Source: Karstenula rhodostoma CBS 690.94 (Eukaryota > Ascomycota > Dothideomycetes > Pleosporales > Didymosphaeriaceae). From it: a stretch of DNA of 41,508 bases. Made by a program: the position numbers and the translations under genes. The stretch is taken from contig MU001514.1 in NCBI GenBank assembly GCA_010093485.1, positions 781,651 to 823,158 of the forward strand. Reading direction: 5' to 3'. Shown here one piece after another: positions 25,700-37,900 of this stretch (within the stretch, counting starts at the first letter, position 1; every line of letters begins with the position of its first letter). The notes below the pieces were generated by a model. That model saw nothing but the letters and a program-made list of their open reading frames with translations. It made no database searches and was not told where the DNA came from.

Positions 25700-27050
25700 T
25701 ACTAGACTAGTATAGTAAGCCTTTATAATTATACTCTATAAATATATACCTATCTATTTTATAAATTACTAAAGATATACTCTCTATATATAAAAATATT
25801 CTAATAAGTTATTAACTACTATATAGCTATTACTACTATAAATAGTCTAGTAGTATATTTTATTACTTATAATATTAGCTACCTATTATTTAAGGAAAAG
25901 TTTTCTAAGGGTATTACTATATTTATAATCTATCTAGAGAAAAAAAAAATACTACTAATAATACTAATAATAAAACTAAGAATAAAATTAATAATAAAAA
26001 TAATAATACTTTTAGTCTCTATATAAGTAATATCTTTATAAAAAAAAAGCCTATTAGTAAAAAGAACTTACTACTTCTCTATAATAAGTATAAGTAATTT
26101 AGCTATTTTTAAGCTTAATACCCTAACTAAATATATAACTAGTATAAGTAACCTAATTATTTTTAAACTAAATACCCTAATTATCTCTATAACTAGTATA
26201 AATAATCTAGCTATTTTTAAATTAAATACTCTAACTATCTCTATAATTAGTATAAGTAATCTAGCTATTTTTAAGTTAAATATTCTAATTAAGTATACTA
26301 TAAGTATAGTAATCTAGATTATCTAGTATTAGACTATTAATTACCTAATAAGTATATAATTTATAATAAAAAAAAATATAAATATAAAAAGTATCTAAAT
26401 AAATATTTTTACTATTTAGATACTAATTATATAGTTAATATATACTATATAATCTAATATATAGTTACTTTTATTAAAGTATCTATTACTAAGAATACTT
26501 TTACTAAAATATCTATTATTATAAATATATCTATTAAAGTACTAACTAATCTAGATACTATAGAAAATATTAGACCCCCTTTTAATATATTTAAGGTACT
26601 AGAGATTAGCTAGCTAAAAATTATAATATTTATAATAGTATAGCCTAAATATATTTTATTTATATATCTATACTTAGTAATCTTATATTTAAATAAGGAT
26701 ATAAAAGGCTATTAGATTTATAAAGAAATTATCTTTTAAATATCTATTTTTAACCTTTTATAGGATATTAAAATCTATAAGCTTTTACTTAATTTATTTT
26801 CTAATAACCCCTCGCTTTTAGAGAAAGATAAATATAATTTTAAGTAATTTAATACTTTAGACTATAATAAGTTCTATAAATTAGTTTATAAAGAGAATAT
26901 TATTTCTAGTTTCTACTATATTATTTAGCTAATAGAATTATATAAAAATAATAATAATAAAATAATAAATTACCTTACTTTTAGTTTAAGTATATTAGGT
27001 TATAGGATATATACTATATATCCTATAAAAAGTAGTATATATATAAAGTA
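25700..27050 (+). pseudogene. Relic of a protein with five CCHC zinc knuckles
   Basis: One frame is kept from about 25,930 to 27,050. It starts with an Asn/Lys/Thr-rich stretch (about 25,945-26,040) and a basic stretch, then five zinc knuckles (26,080-26,337). About 230 codons follow with few TAA/TAG but no motif I can name. CCHC knuckles bind single-stranded nucleic acid. Such a tandem series is typical of the CNBP/Gis2/Byr3 family, while Gag proteins usually have one or two knuckles. The long C-terminal part is not CNBP-like, so it may be a transposon or repeat-family protein. The 3' end lies in short repeats before the assembly gap. Confidence 0.65.
26080..26337 (+). repeat. Five tandem CCHC zinc knuckles (18-residue period)
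   Basis: Codons that RIP would produce from Cys and His (TAT, TAC) fall in the pattern C-x2-C-x4-H-x4-C five times in one frame. The first Cys codons are at 26,080, 26,134, 26,188, 26,242 and 26,296. In the first knuckle, for example, Cys is at 26,080, 26,089 and 26,119 and His at 26,104. The period is 54 bases throughout and the linkers are short, often starting Pro-Asn or Ser-Asn. Phe follows the His in the first four. Confidence 0.8.
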
Positions 27051-27185
27051 GTAATACCTAATATCCTATTAATTAATATCTAGTATCCTATTAACTAATA
27101 CTAATTATTCTACCTATTAACTAATANNNNNNNNNNTAATACTAATTATTCTATTAACTAATATCTAGTATCTAGAAACTATAAT
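27051..27185. repeat. Short repeats around the assembly gap
   Basis: Strings such as taatactaattattct and aactaatatctagtatcct recur on both sides of the run of N. The repeats probably caused the break in the assembly. Confidence 0.7.
27127..27136. other. Assembly gap (10 N)
   Basis: Ten N with the same short repeat on both sides. Ten is likely a placeholder, so the true distance is unknown and sequence may be missing or collapsed. Confidence 0.97.
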
Positions 27186-27399
27186 AGGGGTAGTTATAAA
27201 AGTTTATAACTTTCCTATAGCCCCTTTTAGTATAATCCTTTATATATATCTAAACTTTTCTATTAACTCCTATTATAAGGTATATCCTCCTATATACTAA
27301 TATTACTAAAACTTTCCTTTTTAATAGTATAATATACTAGTTATAGACCTTTTACTAAGTTATATTTTACTAAATTACTATCTAATAGTTCCTTTAGTA

Positions 27400-28800
27400 A
27401 TAATTTTTTAAAAGGTAGTCTATTTATTATATAGATAATATATATATCTTTAATTACTATAGAATTCTTAAATACCTTCTTATTATACTTTATAACTATA
27501 TCTATTTAGAAGCTAAACTATACTATAGTTATACCTCTTTTAATATATATATTTAAGATAGTATTTTAAGGCAAGATTATAAATATTTTAATTCTAAATT
27601 TTACCTTTAGTATATACTATCTCTTTTCTACCTCTAGTTATTTTCTAAATTCTTTCTATATAGATAGGTCTATATATTTTATAACTTCTTCCCCTTCTAC
27701 TATATAATATAAAACTCTAAATAAGTATTCCTTTACTATAGTTATATAGCCTTTTTCTTATTTATTAGATAGTACTTTTTACTTCTATACTATTATTTCT
27801 ACTATTTTAAATTCTATCTAAATTACTACCTATATCTATTACTATCTTATCTCCCTAATAATTCTAATAGTCTAGCCCTACTTTATTATTATATATAGTA
27901 ATATAAACCTTACTATATCCTCTTCTATAAGACTAGACTCTATATATATACCTTTTAAATACTATAATAATACTAGCTAGTTTTATTTTTAATTTATATT
28001 ATTTTCTCTATTTCCTCTAAATAATATATCTTTCTCTACTATAAGTTTATTTATTTTATTTTCTATATTAGTAAAGAATCTCTTTCCCTCCTTATACTAT
28101 ACTCTCTATACCTATAGTACTATTTTCTAATTTTATAAATAGTTTACTATTCTAATTACTATAGCCCTATTAATTATATTACCTATTATATTTATACCTA
28201 TTTTTAATAAACTCTAGATAAACTTTCTATATCTTTACTCCTCTTTACTTATTATAATATTTTTAGCTATTATAGTAGATAAGTTTTATATATTTACTAC
28301 TTTTTATATTATTATTTCTTTTAACTTCTACTTTAGTTTCTTATTTACCTCTCTTATACTAGTTTTCTTTAGCTATTCCTTCCTTTTTTTTTTTATACCT
28401 TAGTCCTTCTCTTTATTATTCTATCTCTTAGTATACCTTTTTTTAATACTAATCTTATTAGTACTTTTATATACTTCTCTAATATTAGTTTTTTTATCCT
28501 CTATTATCTAACTTTTATACTTTTATATAATAAACTAGGTAATATTTTTTTTTAAAGTATATTAATATATCTATTATACTATATCCTCTAGTATAGATAC
28601 TATAAAAATATTACTAGTAGAGCTATCCTTATTATATACTTCCCTATATATAGGGCCTCTAGAACGTGTAACTTTATATATATACTATAGTATATCTAGT
28701 AAATTATTCTTAATTAGTTCCTTTTCTTTATAAATATCTAATAGTATATATACTATTATTACTAGTATATTTATTATTTAATACTAGTAGTTATATTACC
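27400..28800 (-). pseudogene. Minus-strand coding relic, possibly OrsD/DUF3505-like
   Basis: The + strand is strongly pyrimidine-rich, and the minus strand has purine-rich frames with Lys/Glu/Arg-rich stretches (about 27,950-28,500), in several frames. Near 28,530-28,600 the minus strand reads L-E-D-I-V followed by a pattern that can be read as C-x-x-(C)-x-Y-T-L-K-K-K-(H)-x-x-x-(C/H)-(H). This resembles the second zinc-binding segment of OrsD-type proteins. The match depends on choosing among RIP alternatives at TAT codons and is weak. It sits on the upstream side of RecQ relic 2 just as the relic at 10,300-11,900 sits upstream of RecQ relic 1. Confidence 0.38.
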
Positions 28801-28838
28801 CTTATTATATACTAATATATAATATTTTTCTAGTCTAG

Positions 28839-28950
28839 CTTAGTAGCTATCTAATTTTAGCCTAGACTATAGCTAAAATTAAATAGTACTATATATTCCC
28901 TCTACCTTAGTAGCCTACTAATTTTAACCTAGATTAGGGCTAAAATTAAG
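28839..28950 (+). repeat. 67-bp duplication, each copy with a hairpin
   Basis: The unit starting cttagtagc occurs at 28,839 and 28,906. Each holds the inverted arms aattttagc (or aattttaac) and gctaaaatt, at 28,853-28,880 and 28,920-28,947. It lies between the minus-strand relic and the RecQ relic 2 region. Confidence 0.75.
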
Positions 28951-30480
28951 GCTACCTCCCCTATCTACTATAGTCTAAGTAATATTTATTTATTTTAATA
29001 AAGCTTATAACTTTATATTCTATATATTATATTACTATATTTTTCTTTCTAGTAAGATATTCTTTTATTTTAGTAGAGAGTACTATAATACTACTATACC
29101 TAAATAAAAATATAAAATCTAAAAGTTAGTTAATAACCTATTTAATAACTATCCTCTTCTATAGAACTATAAGGACTTTATTATCTCTACTAAGGCTAAG
29201 ATACCCTATTCTAGTCTATTAGTATATAGTAATAGTTATTACTATAATATATATAGCTTAATTATTACTAGAGTTACTATAAAGTATAATATATTTATTT
29301 ATCTATATAATAGTTATATAATTTATAGCCATTTCTATAATAGTATAACTAAGTACTATTTCTAATACTCTAATTATATTAGTATAGTTATAAATTAATA
29401 ATTCTTTTCTTCTATCCTACCCCTATTTACCTACCTTAGTATAACCTACTAATTTAAAGTACCTTCTACTAGTATTATAGGAACCCTACCTAAGCTATAT
29501 AATACCTCTATATTCCTAATTAATTTATATTTTAATTTTTATTACTTTTAATCTATATTATCCCTAGCTAAGCCTATTACTTCTACTATATAACCGAATT
29601 ATAGTATAGTCTCTTCTTTAAAGTTCTAGCTATAATATACTTTAATATAGATATAGTATATATAGGAATAATAGCTATAATTTATATCTAGTATATTTTC
29701 TATATCTATAAATTTATAGATAGTATATACTAGATTTTTAGAGGTCTTTACTAGTATTACTATATAGTAAGCGTACCTAGTATTTATTACTATACCTAAA
29801 GCTAAATTTAAATTTAAGTTCTTCTACCTATATACTATTATAAAGAGTATAGCTTATATATAGTAAAATATAGTAATAAAAACCTCCCACTTTATATAAA
29901 TCTAAGTAATATAGAAGTATAAATATAATATTCCTATAATTTTTATTAAATTTTACTAAGACTCTACTCTTTATTATACTAACCCTTTTTAGAAGATTTT
30001 CCTTTTTTTTTTTTATACTTTATCTCTTAGGGCTATATAATCTAAGACTCTTTATTTATAAAAATATTAGTAATTAGTTTAGAAGTAGGTTATAACCTAC
30101 CTAAATATAATAGAAATTCTTCCTACTATTAAAAAGTACTATAACTATATATATTTAAACCTATTTAAAGGATATTATTATACTTTTTAACTCTTCTTAC
30201 TAGAATAAACTAGCTAGTCTACTTAGTTTAAACTTATCCTTATTATTCTAGTAGCCTTCCTTAGTCTCTCCCCCTAAGGTAATAGATTTTAAGAGGCTTA
30301 TAACTTTACTACTAATATATTAGCCCTTAAAAAAATATATAGGTTTACTAGTCTATAGTATCTCTAAGATATACTTCTTTATATAGTATCTATAGAGGCT
30401 CTAGATTATTCTAATTCTAATTTACTAGTTTCCTAAAAGAAGGCTAGCTTTTTTATTACTAAACTAAATAACTATAAGAT
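28951..30480. other. Region upstream of RecQ relic 2, no clear gene
   Basis: A mixed stretch with partly open frames on the + strand that may belong to the N-terminal part of RecQ relic 2. I could not follow one frame. It includes a CT-rich tract near 29,990-30,020. Confidence 0.35.
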
Positions 30481-33480
30481 AGAGGATTAGAATAGAGAGC
30501 TATATAATATATTTAAAATATAAATATATAACTACCTTACTATAGAGTACCCTACCTCTATAAATTAATTTATTAATATAGTATACTTTCTTAGTACCTT
30601 TTAATATAGGGAGAACTTAGACGCCTTTATTTACTAGAATAAGGATAATATAATTATTTATAAAATTAGAATAGACCTTACTTTATTTTCTTCTATAGTA
30701 AATAACCTATTTAAGAAGATATTTATTCTTTTCTACTAGCTAGTATTTATATAAATATAGGTAGGACTACCCTCTATCCTATAGAATATACTAAGAGAAG
30801 ATCTAAAAAATATAACCCCTAACTTTAATATTTTTAATATAGATAATCTATAACTTAAGTATAGTACTAGTTTTATTATTTAATAGCTTTTATAGTTATT
30901 TAATATAAAGGACTCTAAAGGTTATCTACTTATTAGTATTAAAAACTATACCTAGATATAGTAGTACTATAATCTTATTTAAAAATTTCTTAATATACTC
31001 TTAGGTTTTATATACTTTATAAGTGACTAGTCTAGTTATAGTAGTAAGATATTAAGTTTATAATTTAAGAATAATTATATAACTAGTATCTAGAATATAT
31101 TCCTTTATAATAGTTTTATTATTATTATTCCTTAATACTATAAGGGCTATAATAGAGATAAGTCTATAAAGACTATCTACTACTTTTTTTCTTATAAAGT
31201 AGGTAGCCTTTTAGTCTAGTATATCTGGCTTATTTATTTTTTCTACCTTACTATATAGGGATAAATTAATAAGGAGATATATAACTATTACTATAATTAA
31301 GTCTAGAATTATTTACTTTAGCTAGATTTACTTAGTAAGTAATAGACTACCTTTTAGGCTCTTAGTTATATTATAAGGCGGGTAATACTTTATTAAATAG
31401 AAAAAGAAATTAATATTAGTATAATATACTATCTCCTTATTATCTTTAGTAGAAAGCTTTCTACTATTAATTACCTACTATAGGAACTATTAAAGGAGGA
31501 GGTTAATAAAATAATAAATAAAGTAGAGATAAAAGCCTATAAAATATAAGCTAGCTATTTACTAGAAATAGCCTATATAGTCTATACTCTAGATATTTTA
31601 AGGATTTTTACTTATAAGTTTAATAATTTAGAGGTATATTTTAAGATATCTACTAAGTAGTATAAGGCCCTAAAGTTTCTTTTAATTTAAGAGGAAAAGG
31701 CCCTTTAGAAAGTTAAGAAAGCTATTTATTCTAATTATCTAGATATTAATATAGTATAACTATTATAAAAGAATTTTAGAAAGTTAGTCTAGTTTAGAGG
31801 ATAATAAAAGTAAGCTCTTTATATAATTTTAATAGAGGAGAGTATAGTTATCTATATTATAGATATTAGATCTAGTAAAAGTTTCTTTTTCCTTTTTTTT
31901 ATCTACTTTCTAGACTATAGTTAGACTATTATTATTATCCTACTAGTAGTACTCTACTCTAACCTTTTTTATTATTATTCTAAATTATAGATTAGAGCTA
32001 CTATATAGTAGTAAGGAGTATATAATAAATAAGTATCTATTATCCTAGTAATCCCTAAAAGTATTTTAAATAATTCCTTCTAGACCTATATTACTAGGTA
32101 AAAAGTATTAGGAGTATTAGAGAGGATTATAGTAGACGAGTTCTACTATATTATCTTTCTAGATATAGCCTATTACCCTTATTTTTATAATTTCTATATA
32201 TTTATTAAATATTATATCCCTCTTATACTCCTCTCTATAACCCTACTATTTACTAAATAGAGTTAAGCCTTTTAACTTTTTAAACTTTCTACTAATATTA
32301 TAACCTTTAGGGAGTCTACTATTTAGTCTAAAATCTAGTATAAAGTCTATACCTTATATATAATAAGTATAGACCCTATAATAGCTATAATAGAATATAT
32401 TAAAAAGGTTTTTTAATTATATAAAAAGGTTTTTATTTATATTAATCTTATTATAATTATAGATATACTGGCTCTATAGCTTAACTATCCTAAGTACTAT
32501 AAAAAAATAAAAAAGAAAAAATAATTTATAAGTTTAGTATAATTTTAGACCTTAGAAATAAGTATTATAGTAGCTATAAGTATCCTTATAGAAGGTCTAA
32601 ATATACTAGATATATATATAATACTATATTTTATATTATTAATAAACTTTTATAGTCTTATCTAGGTAGGTAGATAGATTAGTTAGAATAATAAATCTAG
32701 TCTTACTAAACTAGTACTAGTAGATACCATCCCTAATATATATTTTAATAAGGTTAGTAATATAATAAAAATATCTATTCTTACCTATATATAACTTTAG
32801 TCTCTAAATAAAGTCTACTATTATATTATTATTAATAGCTTTTTAGATAATAATACCTTAAGGATAATATATACCCCTTTTAAATAATCTTATAATATTT
32901 ATATACTAAGATTCTATCCTCCTATATAAACCGGCTCTATTTAGGTACTATAAATTCCCTAGCCAAAGAAATAGCTATTAGTAGTATTAATATTAATACT
33001 AATATACTAGAACCTATTACCCTTATATACTCTAATACCCTATAACTATACTTATAGGGATATAATAATACCTATAAAATAATCCTTTTTCTAAGATAAA
33101 TTTATACCTATATAGCCCTAGTATACTACTCTAATTTATAAATAGTAAGCTCCCTATTATATATACCTTTTATCTCTATTAAATAAAAAAGAAAACTCGA
33201 CTTTTTTATATAGAATACTAATAATACTAATAAACTATATACTAAGTTATTTTATAATAAATTACCTACTTATATAGCCTACTAGAGGCTATACTATATT
33301 ACCTATTTTATTAAAGAAGACCCGTTTAAATATAGATAGGATTAGTATACTAGTACTAATAGTAGCTAAGCTAAGTATATTAGGGATATTATTATAACCT
33401 ATTAGTATACTATAGATAATAAATAGGTAAAGGGTAACTACTAGTTCTATTTAATACCTACTAACTACTATCTAGAATAG
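30480..33480 (+). pseudogene. RecQ helicase relic 2, telomere-linked (TLH) type
   Basis: A second, diverged RecQ-TLH relic. From about 31,100 the frame is continuous. It has Y-K-G-Y-N-R-D-K at 31,139, a preserved TGG at 31,226 in the segment Y-I-W-L, and Walker A as (G)-S-(G)-K-S at 31,868-31,882. The DEAH-type box reads V-D-E-F-Y at 32,132-32,146, which is DECH after RIP plus one other change. The segment T-F-R-E-S-T near 32,303-32,320 has its usual partner N-I-R-Y following it in RIP-altered form. The motif VI region Q-x-G-R-x-x-R is at 32,663-32,690. Upstream, the 23 bases at 30,590-30,612 are identical to 14,001-14,023 of relic 1 and lie at a similar distance from Y-K-G-Y-N. TAA/TAG are frequent and ATG is absent, so it is dead. 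Confidence 0.83.
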
Positions 33481-34470
33481 ATATTTCTAGAAATAAGTAA
33501 AGTAAAAACTATTCTAGCCTAATAAAGTCTCTATATTAATAAATATATAATTTATAATACTTAGGCTATTCTTTAGAATAAATATAAAACTATATACTCT
33601 AAATAGATTAATAAAATTAAGGAAATAAAGAGAGATAAATAGAATATAAATTTACTATATAATTTTAAAATATACTTTATAAAGGTAGTTAATTTTAGAA
33701 ATAACTATAAAGTAGGGAGAATTATTTTAGGACTAAACTAAATTATAAAAATATACCTTATATTAGAATAATATAACTAACTACTTCTATTATATACCTA
33801 AGATAGGGACTAGGATATAAAAGGACTAGATATATAGTAGGAAGAATAGTAATATTATATATCTATACCTTACTAAGCTAATAACTAGATAATATATAAG
33901 GGACACTCCTATAGGGGGATATAAATAAGTTAATACCCTATCTAATTCTAGATAAAGTATAATTATTTTTTATTTAGATTTCTTATCTAGATAATATACT
34001 AGTTATATAATATAGACTTAATATAGATAAATAAATAGAGTACTTAAATAAAATATATACTATTTAAATTTTCTATTCTTTTTACTTTCTACTCTTATCT
34101 ACTCTATCTTTTAATACTCTTTTACTATCTCTATTATAGTTTTTATTTCTATTACCCTTAGCTATTATAATACCTCTAGTATTATAAATATAATAACTAG
34201 CTAGATTTAGCTAGAAGAGATACTAGATATATTAAATTTTCCTAAGGACCCCTAAATAATATAGCCCTAGCTAATAGGTTACCTTTAACTAAATAAGTAA
34301 TAAGCTAGAAACTTTTTTATAAATCTCTATAGTAACTATTAATTTAATATAGATTAGAACCTATTATAATAGAAATTAGTTTACTAATATTATTTAGTAT
34401 ATAGTCTCTTTTCCTCTTTATTATTTTTTTTTTTCTATCTATAAAACTATACTAGTTTAATATATTTACT
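33481..34470. other. Region between RecQ relic 2 and the 70-bp repeats
   Basis: The first few hundred bases may still be the C-terminal part of RecQ relic 2, since open stretches continue to about 33,850. Beyond that I recognise nothing. A preserved CA is near 33,903. Confidence 0.35.
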
Positions 34471-34690
34471 ATATTTATTACTACTATACTTTTATACTAG
34501 TATAGAGGGGATATTAAAAAGTTTTCTATATATTCCTATATACTTATAACTACTATACTCTTATACTAGTTTAAGGGGAAATATTAAAAAGTTTTCTATA
34601 TATCTCTATATATCTATAACTACTATACTCTTATACTAGTCTAAGGGGAAATATTAAAAAGTTTTCTAAATACCTTCTATATACCTATAA
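34471..34690 (+). repeat. 70-bp tandem repeat, three units
   Basis: Units start with aactactatac-like sequence at 34,480, 34,549 and 34,619 (periods 69 and 70). Each contains ttatactagt, a short G-rich patch (aggggatatt or aggggaaatatt) and aaaaagttttct. Confidence 0.85.
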
Positions 34691-34989
34691 TATATTATCT
34701 AATATAGAGATCTCCTTTTTTAGTATTTTAGATTTAGAAAAATATATTAATAAATTTAGTTTTTTAAACTAGTATAACCTAAATTCTAATTAGCCTCCTT
34801 TACCTTAATTAGACTTAAGTAAAGCTAGCCTTACTATATCTAACCTAGCTATAAAGTAGAAATATACTAGATTACTAAGTCTATATATTTCTACTTCTAT
34901 AATATAAGTTAGATATATAAATACTTTCTAAAACTTTTCTAACTACCCTCCTAATAACTAACTACTAGATAATATATCTATTACTTTTT

Positions 34990-37900
34990 TTAAAGATAAA
35001 GTATCTAATAATAGTAATAGTAGAAATATAGAGGATATAATAGCTAATAAAATAAAAATAACCTTAGTCTATATAAATAAAACCCTATATATATTAGACT
35101 TAGTACCTTTTTTAAAATAGATTATTAGTCTTAGAGATTTTATTAATAAGATACTTACTATATTCCCTAATATCTTTATCTAAATATATATCACGAACCT
35201 ACTTATTACTTTAGCCTATAAAGAAATTATATAGTATATTAAACTTAGTAAGTAATTACTAAGCCTAAATAGAGTAATTAAAGAGGGTATTTTAAAAATA
35301 GATAAGGTTCTATTACTTACTACTCTACCTAAAGTATAATAGTTCTAGAGTCTAATATTCTATTAGGCCTACTTTATAAAGAAGGTAGAGTATATTCTTA
35401 CCTAATCTATATAATTATTCTTTAACTAAATAAAAATTAAGGGAGAAGATATAACCCTTATATACCTATAGATTAGTTATAAGATTATCCTATAGCTAAA
35501 CTAACCCCTTAATAAAATACGCGCCCTAAAGAATTTAGTAGTATTAATTTAAAAGGGATATATAAAAGTCTTTATTATATAAATATAATCTAGTATTATT
35601 AGGATATAGAATAGAAAAATAAATATATAAGTTATCTAAAAGGTAACTAATAATATTAGCTTTTAAGGTATACCTTTTTACCTGGCTATAAAATAGTTAA
35701 AGGTTAGCGACTCTAACCTAATTCTTAAGCTAGAGGAGAATCTACTTATATATAATAATACTATTTCTAGTATAGTAAAGCTATAATATATCTAAGGGAT
35801 ATTAAATAAGAAAGTTTTTATATCTTTTCTAATTAATATTAAAAAATAGAATACTTATACTTTATAGAATCTAGCTACTAAGGTCTAACTAGAAAAGTTT
35901 ATATATTTATATCTAATAATAGTTTATATAATAAATATAGATACTATAAAGTATTAGTTATATAGAGTCTTTATTAATATACTCTAGAAATATATAAAAT
36001 ACTATCTATATAATATTAAAACTATTATAAACCCTAATTATACTAAGAATCTAATTATTTATATAGCTAATAATTTTTATTAGAAGTACTTAAAAATTAC
36101 TCTACTAGCTTTCTAGTTTATAGTAAAGGACGGTATATTAGTATTCTATATACTAGAAATAGTTACTAAAGAGAAAGTAGAAATAATTTATAGAAATATT
36201 AAGAATACTATAGTAGAGAATAACTATAATATACTATAAAGAAGTAAATAGAGTAAGGTAGCCAATATAGTATTTTTTTCTATTAAGTAAGCTAATAATT
36301 ATAGTATAGAAATTTTTAAAATAAATAGTAATAATAATATATTTATTTTAATATATTTTAAGGAGGTCTATACCTCTATATATATTACTAATATAAGGTA
36401 TAAGTTAATACTATATATAATACTCTCTTTTAAATAGTAGTAGGTAGTTACTATAAAATAGGTAGCTAATATACTAACTAGTATTAATAAAGTAGTATCT
36501 ATTAAAGGTAGGATTATTACTAATATAATTAGATTAGGTAAAACTATTTAAGTAGGGGTAATTATATTTAAGGTATATCTCTAGTAGGTTTATAGGAAAC
36601 TTTTTTATAAATCCTTTAGCTATACTTTATTTTACTTTATTAACTTATTATAAGTTATACTAGATTATAAATATTACCTTAACCTAAAACTTACTAATAT
36701 CTATAAAAAGTAACCTACCTAGTCTATTATAAACTTAAATTATAAATAGTTTAGAAATAAATCTAGGCCCTTTTTTTATTTTATTTTAGCTAGACTTTAC
36801 TATTAGACAGTAACTAAACTTATATAAATATTAATTTACTTTACTATTTTTATAATCTCCCCTAATAAGTTATTAGCTATATCTAGTTTTAAAGTAGTTA
36901 CTAGTTTCCCTAATACTAATTTAAGTATTTAAAACTATAAGAATTCTTATAACTAGTATATTATTTTTATAGCCTTCTATAATTATATAGCTAAGTTTAC
37001 TAGCCCCTATACTTTCTAGTTCTATATTAAGAAGAATATTAAATTATTTACTAAGGAAAATAGCTTTAAGCTAGATAAATTTAACTTCTAGAACTATAAA
37101 ATATAGCCTAATTCCCTACTAACTAAACCCCTAAATAAGTATATCTATATTTTTAATTATAAGTTTAGGCTAGTATTTTATAATAAAATATAAGATTTTT
37201 TATAAAATTAAAGTTCTATATAGAGAACTATTTTATAATTATACCTATATAGATTATTTCTATTATTAGGCTATTCTATATCTAGAGATATAGAAAATAT
37301 TAGAAACTACTTAAAACTACTAGAGAATCTAAACCTCCTTAATAAGTTTACTAAGTAGGAGAATAAATACTATAAAGAGTTAGCCAAGACTAGCTATATT
37401 ATAGGGTTTTACCTAGATTATAATAATCCCTACCTACTTAATAAGGAGGATTCTAAGTAAGTTCCCCTATAAAAAGGTTAGAAAACTTTTCTATATCCCC
37501 CCCTAATATATATTAATAATATATAGTATATATTTTAGATTTCTATATAGTAACTAGATAAAGTTTATAATAAATACCCTAAGCCCTACTTATAATAAAT
37601 AGATTACTTAAGGTAAGCTTATATAACTAATTATAGTATATTTTATATTTAGATATAACTTTAATAGTACTATTATTCCTAGATTTAAAAATACTATTAG
37701 CTAGTCTATTTTATTAAAGTACTATTATACTATTAAGTAAATATTTATACTATTAGATAAGTATACCTATAATAACTAGTTTATATACTAGTCTAAGTAT
37801 ATATTTATAATATATAAGAGTTCTAATAGTTAAAATATTCCTATAGTTAATACCTATATTTAAAAAACTATCTAGATTATTAAGTTTTACCCTTTCCTTA

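Noticed and set aside
25700..27050. LTR retrotransposon with Gag zinc knuckle
   Set aside because: Five knuckles are too many for a typical Gag, and I found no protease, reverse transcriptase or integrase motifs or long terminal repeats nearby.
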